Made by a program: the position numbers and the translations under genes. Positions 1 through 5,033 of a DNA stretch of 5,883 bases are shown piece by piece. How positions within the stretch are numbered: the first letter of the stretch is position 1; each line of letters starts with the position of its first letter. The DNA lies in NCBI GenBank assembly GCA_021767985.1, contig JAASSH010000165.1, positions 1 to 5,883 of the forward strand. Direction: 5' to 3'. The notes below the pieces were generated by a model, which saw only the letters and a list, made by a program, of their open reading frames with translations, did no database searches and had not been told where the DNA came from. This stretch comes from Gammaproteobacteria bacterium (GTDB lineage: Bacteria > Pseudomonadota > Gammaproteobacteria > GCA-001735895).

Positions 1-72
1 GGTAACGCCTGAACCTGTTATCAATTGTGAACGGGCGAAACTGCGGTCCATCCCCTGAGGTTTCGCTGTCGG

Positions 73-1098
73 TTATCGTGCTTGCTGCAGGGGTTGAAAC
101 ATACGCCGGTATTGTCCCGGCGCGAGCCCGGTCAGGCGCTTGAACAGGCGGCGGAAAAACGAGATATCGAGGTAACCGACCGCTTCGCTGACCTCGTCGA
201 TCGGCAACTCGCCCTGTTCGAGTAACCGCTTGGCTTCCTCGATGCGCAGGTTCTGCAGGTATTCGATCAGGGTACTGCCGGTGGCCGCCTTGAAACGCCG
301 TTTCAGCGAACGCTCCGGCACGTCGATTTCTTCGAGCAATTGCCGGATGGCGTCGATCTCGCGGAAATGCCCGGTGAGCCAGTTTTCACAACGTTTTGCA
401 GTCGAATCGGCGTGCGGGGTGCGGCGCACCAGGCCGGTATAGGGCAGCTGTCCTTCCGGGTGCCACTTGAGTAAATACACCTTGGCGATATGCAACGCAT
501 CTCCCGGGCTCGCGTGGCGCGCGATGATGTGCAGCGCGAGATCGTGCCACGACGTGGTGCCGCCGGCGGTAACGATGCGGCCGGTATCGTCGGCGTAGAC
601 CAGGTTCGAGGCGGGATCGAAGCGGACTTTCGGATATTGAGTTCGGAACAGGTCCGCGTAACCCCAGTGCGAGGTCGCGGCGCGGCCGTCGAGCAGCCCG
701 GTTTCGGCCAGCAGGATCGATCCCGAACAGGCCGAGTAGAGTTCAACGCCCTCGGCGTATTTGCGCCGGAGCCATTCGATCAGCGTCGGGTAGCGGCCGC
801 GCAGCGAGTCGTCGGGCCCCACCCAGATCTCGGGCAGTATCACGATGTCAGCGGTCGGATCGTCGGCAATCGAGACCTGGGGATTCACCGGGATGCCGTG
901 GCCGCAGGTGAACGCCTGCTCCAGCGGCGACAGGATACGCACGCGAAAGCACTTGCTCTCGTCCCCGCTGCGCACCAGCGTTTGCCACAGGTTGCCGGTG
1001 GCGGACAGCACATCGACCATGCCGTAGAGCGCCGAGCCTGCGGTTTCCGGTAGCGCAAGTATCAGCACATTTATGGGTTTTTCAGCATTTTTTTTCAT
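73..1098 (-). CDS. GlxA-family transcriptional regulator (DJ-1/PfpI-like domain plus AraC-type DNA-binding domain)
   Basis: Predicted cytoplasmic regulator of 341 residues, the usual size for this family. Residues about 8-200 form a class I glutamine-amidotransferase-like (DJ-1/PfpI) sensor domain: a beta strand VLILALPETA, then the nucleophile-elbow motif YSACSGSILLAETGLLDG with Cys124, then ATSHW. Residues about 245-335 are an AraC-type double helix-turn-helix (SLKRRFKAATG, LRIEEAKRLLE, then VGYLDISFFRRLFKRLTGLAPGQYRR). In known GlxA-type regulators the first domain is usually a ligand sensor rather than an enzyme; the ligand here cannot be read from sequence. An in-frame ATG 42 bases further out (1140) would add MTKTRYLCHYFIIF. 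I prefer 1098 because the family domain begins just after it, and because the 1140 start would put a TATAAT box and an inverted repeat inside the gene. Neither start has a good Shine-Dalgarno site. The gene diverges from osmC. Confidence 0.9.
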   Translation of the reverse strand: MKKNAEKPINVLILALPETAGSALYGMVDVLSATGNLWQTLVRSGDESKCFRVRILSPLEQAFTCGHGIPVNPQVSIADDPTADIVILPEIWVGPDDSLRGRYPTLIEWLRRKYAEGVELYSACSGSILLAETGLLDGRAATSHWGYADLFRTQYPKVRFDPASNLVYADDTGRIVTAGGTTSWHDLALHIIARHASPGDALHIAKVYLLKWHPEGQLPYTGLVRRTPHADSTAKRCENWLTGHFREIDAIRQLLEEIDVPERSLKRRFKAATGSTLIEYLQNLRIEEAKRLLEQGELPIDEVSEAVGYLDISFFRRLFKRLTGLAPGQYRRMFQPLQQAR

Positions 1099-1102
1099 AA
1101 AG

Positions 1103-1108
1103 ATTATA
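1103..1108 (-). promoter_or_regulatory. Candidate -10 box for the GlxA-type regulator
   Basis: The minus strand reads TATAAT, a perfect sigma70 -10 hexamer, ending 4 bases before the preferred ATG at 1098. No good -35 hexamer lies 16-18 bases upstream (the minus strand reads ACACGC there). Expression may therefore need an activator, or the match may be chance in an AT-rich spacer. If it is used, transcription would begin at or inside the start codon, giving a leaderless message; this agrees with the lack of a ribosome binding site. Confidence 0.35.
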
Positions 1109-1116
1109 AAATAATG

Positions 1117-1146
1117 GCATAAATAGCGTGTTTTAGTCATTTATGC
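1117..1146. promoter_or_regulatory. Inverted repeat in the glxA-like/osmC spacer, candidate operator
   Basis: GCATAAAT at 1117-1124 is repeated in inverse as ATTTATGC at 1139-1146. It is perfect over 8 bp with a 14-base spacer, so equivalent half-site positions are 22 bp apart, about two helical turns. It sits between divergent genes, just upstream of the TATAAT box of the regulator gene. It fits a dimeric regulator site, most simply that of the adjacent GlxA-type protein, but no binding evidence exists and AT-rich spacers produce chance repeats. Confidence 0.4.
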
Positions 1147-1239
1147 ATCTTATACGTTGCTTGTCAATCACTGATCATATGTCCACCCCGACGAAACAAC
1201 GATTGCGGGGTTTCCGATTAACGCAACAGGAGCAAACCA

Positions 1240-1827
1240 ATGACTCAAAGCAACACGCAACAACAAAACCCTCAAACCAGGGCAGCCAATGTCGTCAACG
1301 GCGTCGATCTCGAGGTGCTGGGCAGCACCGTCGGTGCGGTCCAGGCCGAGCCCTCGCTGGGCGCATGCCACTTTCGCGCCAGCAATACCTGGGTGGACGG
1401 CGCGCGCAACGAAACCCGGGTGAGTGGTTTCTACGGCGCGGCGCAGGAAATCGCGCACCGCCAAACGTTCACGATGATTGCCGACGAACCCCCGATCCTT
1501 GCGGGCAACGATGACGGCGCCAATCCGGTGGAACACTTGCTGCACGCGCTGGCCTCGTGCCTGACGACGGCGATGGTAGCCCACGCGGCCGTGCGCGGGA
1601 TTCGCATCGAGGCGATGGAAAGCGAGCTCGAGGGCGATCTCGACCTGAACGGCTTCCTCGGGCTGAACCCGAAAACGCCGAAGGGTTACACCGACATCCG
1701 CGCGAAATTTCGCGTCGATGCGGCCGAGGGCGATATCGAAGCCATACGCGAGCTGGCCAGCTATTCGCCGGTGTTCAACACGCTCACCAACGGCGTCAAC
1801 GTCGACGTCGAAGTGGCGCGTAAATGA
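1240..1827 (+). CDS. OsmC-family protein
   Basis: 195-residue protein of the OsmC/Ohr superfamily, whose characterised members are dimeric cytoplasmic thiol peroxidases for organic hydroperoxides. The core is ANPVEHLLHALASCLTTAM (residues 94-112), with Cys107 at the peroxidatic position and Glu98 nearby. After it come the dimer-forming strands and LASYSPVFNTLTNGVNVDV near the C-terminus. At the usual resolving-cysteine position (the CPV motif of OsmC and Ohr) it has Ser176 (SPVF). I recall this SPVF pattern from a long N-terminal OsmC subgroup, so it is probably a subfamily trait rather than a mutation. Classical two-cysteine peroxidase chemistry is therefore doubtful; Cys43 could substitute but this is unproven. 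The start is supported by CAGGAG at 1227-1232, seven bases ahead. It diverges from the GlxA-type regulator, which may control it. Confidence 0.88.
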   Translation: MTQSNTQQQNPQTRAANVVNGVDLEVLGSTVGAVQAEPSLGACHFRASNTWVDGARNETRVSGFYGAAQEIAHRQTFTMIADEPPILAGNDDGANPVEHLLHALASCLTTAMVAHAAVRGIRIEAMESELEGDLDLNGFLGLNPKTPKGYTDIRAKFRVDAAEGDIEAIRELASYSPVFNTLTNGVNVDVEVARK

Positions 1828-1847
1828 TGCCAGGGGTTTTATCAGCT

Positions 1848-1894
1848 GCCGGCAGACCGATGACTGGTCTGCCGGCCTGGCCCAGGCCCTTTTT
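1848..1894 (+). terminator. Two overlapping hairpins with a T-run after osmC
   Basis: A perfect 11-bp inverted repeat, GCCGGCAGACC (1848-1858) against GGTCTGCCGGC (1866-1876), has a 7-base loop. A second GC-rich hairpin, GGCCTG (1874-1879) with CAGGCC (1883-1888), has a 3-base loop and is followed at once by TTTTT (1890-1894), the layout of an intrinsic terminator. They share bases 1874-1876, so they cannot both form fully. They probably terminate or attenuate transcription between osmC and the small ORF downstream; the strength is unknown. Confidence 0.6.
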
Positions 1895-1914
1895 GAAGTT
1901 CGCTTAGGAGAAGC

Positions 1915-2130
1915 ATGATGAAATGTTCAACTTACCAGGCAGTCAGTGTGCCGGCAGGTCCGGCTTTTCAGGGATTTGATGATTCGTTTGCGGAGACCGG
2001 TGGACCGGTAGGCAGCGCAGAACTTGAAAGGTCGGCGGCCGGCGAATCATTGTTCGAAAACTTCGTCGACGAGGTCGACGCCTGGGCCCGTCGCGCGCTC
2101 GCGGCGAACGGATTCGGGGACTATCTGTGA
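1915..2130 (+). CDS. Small hypothetical protein (71 aa)
   Basis: I do not recognise this protein. It is 71 residues (70 if the second ATG at 1918 is used). The N-terminal half is low in structure-forming residues and rich in Gly, Ser, Pro and Ala. The C-terminal part, residues about 45-70 (SLFENFVDEVDAWARRALAANG), looks like one amphipathic acidic/basic helix. There is no signal peptide, membrane segment or cysteine pair; the only Cys is residue 4. Support for a real gene is TAGGAG at 1905-1910, spaced 4 bases from 1915 and 7 bases from 1918 (the latter is closer to ideal), plus an intrinsic terminator 20 bases after its stop. It lies 87 bases behind osmC on the same strand, separated by a hairpin region, so it could be a partly attenuated second gene of that unit. 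Function is not assignable. Confidence 0.6.
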   Translation: MMKCSTYQAVSVPAGPAFQGFDDSFAETGGPVGSAELERSAAGESLFENFVDEVDAWARRALAANGFGDYL

Positions 2131-2149
2131 TAAACCAACCGGGATAACA

Positions 2150-2185
2150 CTATCCCGCCGCTAAGCGGGATAGCGTTTTCTCTTT
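2150..2185 (+). terminator. Intrinsic terminator after the small ORF
   Basis: CTATCCCGC (2150-2158) pairs with GCGGGATAG (2165-2173) around a 6-base loop. TTTTCTCTTT follows from 2176. It lies 20 bases after the stop of the 71-residue ORF and faces the end of the convergent flavin reductase gene. On the minus strand the stem is not followed by a clean T-run, so it should act mainly on plus-strand transcripts. Confidence 0.75.
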
Positions 2186-2226
2186 GCCGTTTTGCCGCTA
2201 TCGAATTATTTAGCGCAATTACCCCG

Positions 2227-2754
2227 CTAGGCCGCCCTGGCCGAGCGAAGGCCGGGGTGCTCGTAATCCGTTTGCAGCCGTTGGAAGCTGCCGTCCGAAA
2301 AAACGAGCGGAGCCGGTGAGTGGCGTGCATATTCACGAATTTCACCGATCAGCATGGTGTGATCACCCAAATCAAACGAGCGATACAAATCGCATTTGAA
2401 CCAGGCGCAGCCGCCGGCGATGGCCGGTACCCCCTCGCTGTCGGATTCGATGTCGCGAAACTTGTCGGCACCGCGCGTGGCGAAACGCAAGGCCAGTTCC
2501 GCCTGGTTTTCCGCGAGTACCGTGATACAGAATTTCCCGGTGTTGACGAAAGTCTCGTAGCTGGCCGCGTCGCGGTCGATACACCACGAGACCAGCGCGG
2601 GCGCAAGCGATACCGAGCTGAAGCTGTTGATGGTCATGCCGACGGGCCTGCCGTCGGCTCCCGGGGCGGTCACGATCGCGACGCCGGTAGTATAGCGCCC
2701 CAGCGCGTGGCGTAGCTCGCGGCGGGCATCGTCGTGTGTATGGTTTTTACTCAT
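2227..2754 (-). CDS. Flavin reductase domain protein (FMN/FAD reductase component)
   Basis: 175-residue protein of the flavin-reductase-like, FMN-binding split-barrel family (HpaC/DIM6 type), a normal length for the family. Members use NAD(P)H to reduce free FMN or FAD, which diffuses to a partner oxygenase in the cytoplasm. Visible hallmarks: RYTTGVAIVTAPGADGRPVG (21-39), the flavin-contact stretch MTINSFSSVSLAPALVSWCID (40-60), the GDH motif in DLGDHTMLIGEI (128-139), and PLVFSDGSF (149-157) near the end. The start is supported by a minus-strand GTGGAGCGGAG run just ahead of the ATG, with its first GGAG 7 bases away. It begins only 15 bases after the stop of the acyl-CoA-dehydrogenase-like gene, so the two form one operon; it probably supplies reduced flavin to that protein. 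NADH versus NADPH preference cannot be read. Confidence 0.88.
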   Translation of the reverse strand: MSKNHTHDDARRELRHALGRYTTGVAIVTAPGADGRPVGMTINSFSSVSLAPALVSWCIDRDAASYETFVNTGKFCITVLAENQAELALRFATRGADKFRDIESDSEGVPAIAGGCAWFKCDLYRSFDLGDHTMLIGEIREYARHSPAPLVFSDGSFQRLQTDYEHPGLRSARAA

Positions 2755-2769
2755 ATCTCCGCTCCACTC

Positions 2770-3909
2770 TCAATTTATCGGATCGAGACCCAGGCAAGTC
2801 CTGCCCGAGAACTCGTATTGCCGGCGGTATGGCAGCGGATGGAAATGGCAGGCCTTCACGTCGCGCTGAATCCGTTCCATCGGGTGGCCTTTGAAAAAGC
2901 CCGCGCCGCCGACGATTTCAGCCGCGAGTTCCACGGTTTTCATAATCGCGGTCGCGGCCAGGGTCTTGCGCGCGAGGATATCGCTGGCGAGCTGGTTGCT
3001 CGGCGTGAACCCGTGGATGTGGTTGAGCCGAACCATGTCGTCGAGCGTGATCCCGGCCAGGGTGTGCTGGTTCAGCATTTCGCCGACGGTCGCTGCCAGC
3101 GCCTCGGGCCGCTTCGCCGCGGCCCTGGTCGCGAGTTCGACCGCGGCGTCGGCGAGGCCGGCGTAGGCGGACATGATCAACGGCATCGCGGTCGGCAGGA
3201 TCACGTTCCACATCGGGTGCCATTCACCCGCTGGCCGCCGCGCGACGATCGCCTCGTCGGGCACGAACACGTTTTCCAGGGTTACGTCGTTGGAACCGGT
3301 CGCGCGCATGCCGAGCGTGTTCCAGTTGTCGTGCCGCGTGATGCCCTCGCTGGCGAACGGAATCGCGAAGTGTAATACCTCGGTGCCGTCTTCGCCCTCG
3401 AAGTTGGCGCTGGTGACGAATACCTGCGCGCCGGGGCTGCCGCTGACGAAATGTTTGTGCGCGGAAACCCGGTAGCCGCCGTCGACTCTTGTCATTTCGC
3501 CGGACGAGGCCAGCCAGTCGTTGGCGCCGGTGCCGGCGATGACCAGATCGTTATCGGCGATCTTTTTCAGCGTGGCGGTTGCCTTTTCGTCACCGCGCAG
3601 GTGCTTGAATACATTGAGTGCAACCGGGTGGGTATGCATCGAATAAGACAGCGCGGTCGCGCCGCAGTAGCGGCCGAGTTCGCGGATCACCGCGGCGACT
3701 TCGGCGTAAGCCGCGCCGCCACCGCCGAGCTCCTGTGGTATGCACAGCTTGAACAGCCCGTGTTCGCGCAGCGCGGCGTAGTTGTCGTGGACGAAGGCAT
3801 TGTCGGCGTCGTTTTTCGCGGCCGCCGCGGCGAATTGCGCGCCGAGCTCGGCGGCCAGGTCTTTCCAGGTTTTTTCGACTCGTGGTTTCATTTGTATTGC
3901 TGTATTCAT
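2770..3909 (-). CDS. Acyl-CoA-dehydrogenase-fold flavoprotein, probable flavin-dependent monooxygenase component
   Basis: 379-residue protein with the complete acyl-CoA dehydrogenase fold: N-terminal helical domain (about 15-120, with GLFKLCIPQELGGGG and SMHTHP), middle beta domain (about 122-225, with the family signature WNTLGMRATGSNDVTLENVFVP) and C-terminal four-helix domain (about 230-370, ending VGGAGFFKGHPMERIQRDV and HFHPLPYRRQYEFSGR). The end lacks the YEGT motif that carries the catalytic Glu of many true acyl-CoA dehydrogenases and instead has the HFHPL pattern of the Acyl-CoA_dh_2 group, which includes DszC-like reduced-flavin monooxygenases. Together with the adjacent flavin reductase this favours a two-component monooxygenase of unknown substrate; a dehydrogenase remains possible, since some families place the Glu elsewhere. 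Start: an ATG at 3921 has no ribosome binding site, whereas GGAG at 3916-3919 sits 6 bases before the ATG at 3909. First gene of the operon, divergent from the HxlR regulator. Confidence 0.85.
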   Translation of the reverse strand: MNTAIQMKPRVEKTWKDLAAELGAQFAAAAAKNDADNAFVHDNYAALREHGLFKLCIPQELGGGGAAYAEVAAVIRELGRYCGATALSYSMHTHPVALNVFKHLRGDEKATATLKKIADNDLVIAGTGANDWLASSGEMTRVDGGYRVSAHKHFVSGSPGAQVFVTSANFEGEDGTEVLHFAIPFASEGITRHDNWNTLGMRATGSNDVTLENVFVPDEAIVARRPAGEWHPMWNVILPTAMPLIMSAYAGLADAAVELATRAAAKRPEALAATVGEMLNQHTLAGITLDDMVRLNHIHGFTPSNQLASDILARKTLAATAIMKTVELAAEIVGGAGFFKGHPMERIQRDVKACHFHPLPYRRQYEFSGRTCLGLDPIN

Positions 3910-3915
3910 GTTCGA

Positions 3916-3919
3916 CTCC
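3916..3919 (-). promoter_or_regulatory. Ribosome binding site deciding the start of the acyl-CoA-dehydrogenase-like gene
   Basis: The minus strand reads TGGAG, then TCGAAC, then ATG. This spacing favours the ATG at 3909 over the in-frame ATG at 3921, which itself overlaps the site and is preceded by AATCCCT with no purine-rich element. Confidence 0.7.
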
Positions 3920-3972
3920 ATAGGGATTGATCGGGTTTAAACGTTATGATCCAGTCCGGCGTAAAACAAACA

Positions 3973-3989
3973 AGTACAACTTTTGTACT
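3973..3989. promoter_or_regulatory. Candidate HxlR operator 1 (flavoenzyme-proximal)
   Basis: AGTACAA-CTT-TTGTACT is a perfect 7-bp inverted repeat with a 3-base spacer. It is almost identical to the palindrome at 4051-4067, and the match continues into flanking bases (ACA before, GG after). It lies 63 bases upstream of the flavoenzyme ATG at 3909, where it could overlap that promoter. HxlR-family regulators generally bind short dyad sites as dimers, which fits the neighbouring gene; direct binding is inferred. Confidence 0.75.
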
Positions 3990-4050
3990 GGATCTTGTAT
4001 CTTGTCTGCTTACAGTAGGGGTATGTTTTCAACGATCGCGCTCGGCAACA

Positions 4051-4067
4051 AGTACAATATTTGTACT
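4051..4067. promoter_or_regulatory. Candidate HxlR operator 2 (regulator-proximal)
   Basis: AGTACAA-TAT-TTGTACT is a perfect 7-bp inverted repeat with a 3-base spacer, centred 78 bp from operator 1 and 28 bases before the regulator ATG. It contains TACAAT (4053-4058), a one-mismatch -10 box on the plus strand, although no convincing -35 is placed for it. Binding here would block transcription of the regulator gene, which suggests negative autoregulation. Confidence 0.75.
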
Positions 4068-4081
4068 GGCTGCGCGCGACT

Positions 4082-4090
4082 GGAGGAGGA
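4082..4090 (+). promoter_or_regulatory. Strong ribosome binding site deciding the HxlR start
   Basis: GGAGGAGGA ends five bases before the ATG at 4096. This fixes the start and rules out an in-frame ATG at 3946, which would put both operators inside the gene and add about 50 residues unlike the family. Confidence 0.85.
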
Positions 4091-4095
4091 ATCCG

Positions 4096-4788
4096 ATGAA
4101 AGGTTATAGCCAGTTTTGCCCGGTCGCCAAGGGCGCGGAAATCTTTAACGAGCGCTGGACCCCGTTGATTATCCGCGAAATGATGTGCGGCAGCCGGCGC
4201 TTCAACGACCTTAAGCGCGGTAATCCGATGATGTCGCCATCGCTGTTGTCGCAAAGGCTCAAGTTCCTGGAGGCGGCGGGGGTCGTCGAAAAAATTACCC
4301 GCAAAGGCGAAACGGCGGAGTACGCCCTGACCGAATCGGGCCGCGATCTCGGCGAGGTGGTTACGCGGCTCGGCCTGTGGGGTCTCAAGTGGGCGCGCAG
4401 TCGGCTGACCCGGGATGATTACGATCCCAACCTGCTGATGTGGGATATCCGCCGGCGCATCGACACCAGTGGTTTCCCGGACCGACGGGTCTGCATCAGT
4501 TTCATGTTCCGCGACATGCCCTCGAGCCGCAGGGCTTACTGGTTGGTGGTCGATGACGGCGAGGTCGATCTGTGCATGAAGTTTCCGGGCTTCGACGTCG
4601 ACCTGGCGTTTATCACCACGTCGAAAACGATGGCGGATATATGGATGGGGCACACGACGATCAGGAAAGAAAACCGCAGCGGCAACCTGACACTCGAAGG
4701 CAGCAGGGAACTAAAAAAGAATATCGACGACTGGTTTACCTACAGCGTGTTTTCGGATCCCGAGGCGCTGCGCGCAAGCCTGTCCTGA
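4096..4788 (+). CDS. HxlR-family transcriptional regulator with C-terminal SCP2-like domain
   Basis: 230-residue regulator in two parts. Residues about 5-100 are an HxlR-type winged helix: FCPVAKGAEIFNERWTPLII (7-26) with the family's conserved N-terminal Cys (Cys8), then REMMCGSRRFNDLK, the recognition region MSPSLLSQRLKFLEAAGVV (46-64) and the wing KGETAEYALTESGRDL. Many HxlR proteins are only about 100-120 residues. Here a further domain (about 110-225, YWLVVDDGEVDLCMKFPGFDVDL ending WFTYSVFS) resembles SCP2-like domains, which in other proteins bind hydrophobic or lipid-like ligands and are known fused to HxlR-type domains. Sensing could thus be through ligand binding, through Cys8 or Cys31 oxidation as in YodB-type members, or both; sequence cannot decide. 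Two matching palindromes in the spacer to the flavoenzyme operon suggest that it controls that operon and itself. Confidence 0.88.
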   Translation: MKGYSQFCPVAKGAEIFNERWTPLIIREMMCGSRRFNDLKRGNPMMSPSLLSQRLKFLEAAGVVEKITRKGETAEYALTESGRDLGEVVTRLGLWGLKWARSRLTRDDYDPNLLMWDIRRRIDTSGFPDRRVCISFMFRDMPSSRRAYWLVVDDGEVDLCMKFPGFDVDLAFITTSKTMADIWMGHTTIRKENRSGNLTLEGSRELKKNIDDWFTYSVFSDPEALRASLS

Positions 4789-4810
4789 GCGCGCTGGCCT
4801 TTTCGCACCA

Positions 4811-4827
4811 GCCTGCCGCGGGCAGGC
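4811..4827. repeat. GC-rich hairpin after the HxlR gene
   Basis: GCCTGCC (4811-4817) pairs with GGCAGGC (4821-4827) around a 3-base loop, 22 bases after the HxlR stop. There is no T-run on either strand, so it is not a classical intrinsic terminator. It overlaps the degraded 3' end of the DsrE-family pseudogene. It may still contribute to transcript ending or stability. Confidence 0.4.
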
Positions 4828-4947
4828 GTATCCGTCCTGCTGCAAGCGCAAGATCTCCGCGTCCGCCATCGGCGCCAGGGTGACAAATTCGGGGAAGTCG
4901 GCTTCATCGAATCCCTGCAGCCTTGCCGAGGCGCCGCAGAGCCTGAG

Positions 4948-5015
4948 AAAGGGGTCGGTGACAAATGAATCTCGTTCTCAATTTGCGAATGATACTCATT
5001 TGTCACCGACCCTTT
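4948..5015. repeat. REP/MITE-like inverted repeat element 1
   Basis: GGGTCGGTGACAAATGA (4952-4968) is repeated in inverse as TCATTTGTCACCGACCC (4996-5012), a perfect 17-bp match. The match extends through AAA/TTT outside if one extra G on the left is bulged. The interior (4970-4977 with 4987-4994) continues to pair partly, making one long imperfect hairpin around a short loop near 4978-4986. It is non-coding and has no transposase. The shape fits REPIN or miniature elements mobilised by Y1/REP-associated tyrosine transposases acting in trans; that link is inferred. Confidence 0.78.
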
Positions 5016-5033
5016 ACTCGACACGAATTTCGG

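Noticed and set aside
35..66. GCGAAAC/GTTTCGC inverted repeat after the GlxA-type gene as a terminator
   Set aside because: Only 7 bp of stem with an 18-base loop, and no T-run follows on the minus strand.
490..1053. Long plus-strand open frame (187 codons) opposite the GlxA-type regulator
   Set aside because: It is antisense to a clearly conserved gene, has composition typical of a GC-rich shadow frame and has no ribosome binding site or recognisable domain.
2734..3375. Long plus-strand open frame (213 codons) across the flavin reductase start and the acyl-CoA-dehydrogenase-like gene
   Set aside because: It is rich in Arg, Gly and His in the way of antisense frames in GC-rich genes, and it covers two strongly supported minus-strand genes.
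3946..4095. Upstream extension of the HxlR gene to an in-frame ATG at 3946
   Set aside because: It would encode about 50 residues not seen in the family and place two perfect palindromes inside the coding region; GGAGGAGGA before 4096 fixes the start.
3937..4653. Minus-strand open frame (238 codons) opposite the HxlR gene
   Set aside because: It has no family resemblance, spans both operators and the well-supported regulator gene, and lacks a ribosome binding site.
4740..5024. Minus-strand open frame of 94 codons starting in element 1
   Set aside because: Its start lies in repeat DNA and its frame differs from the one that resembles DsrE.
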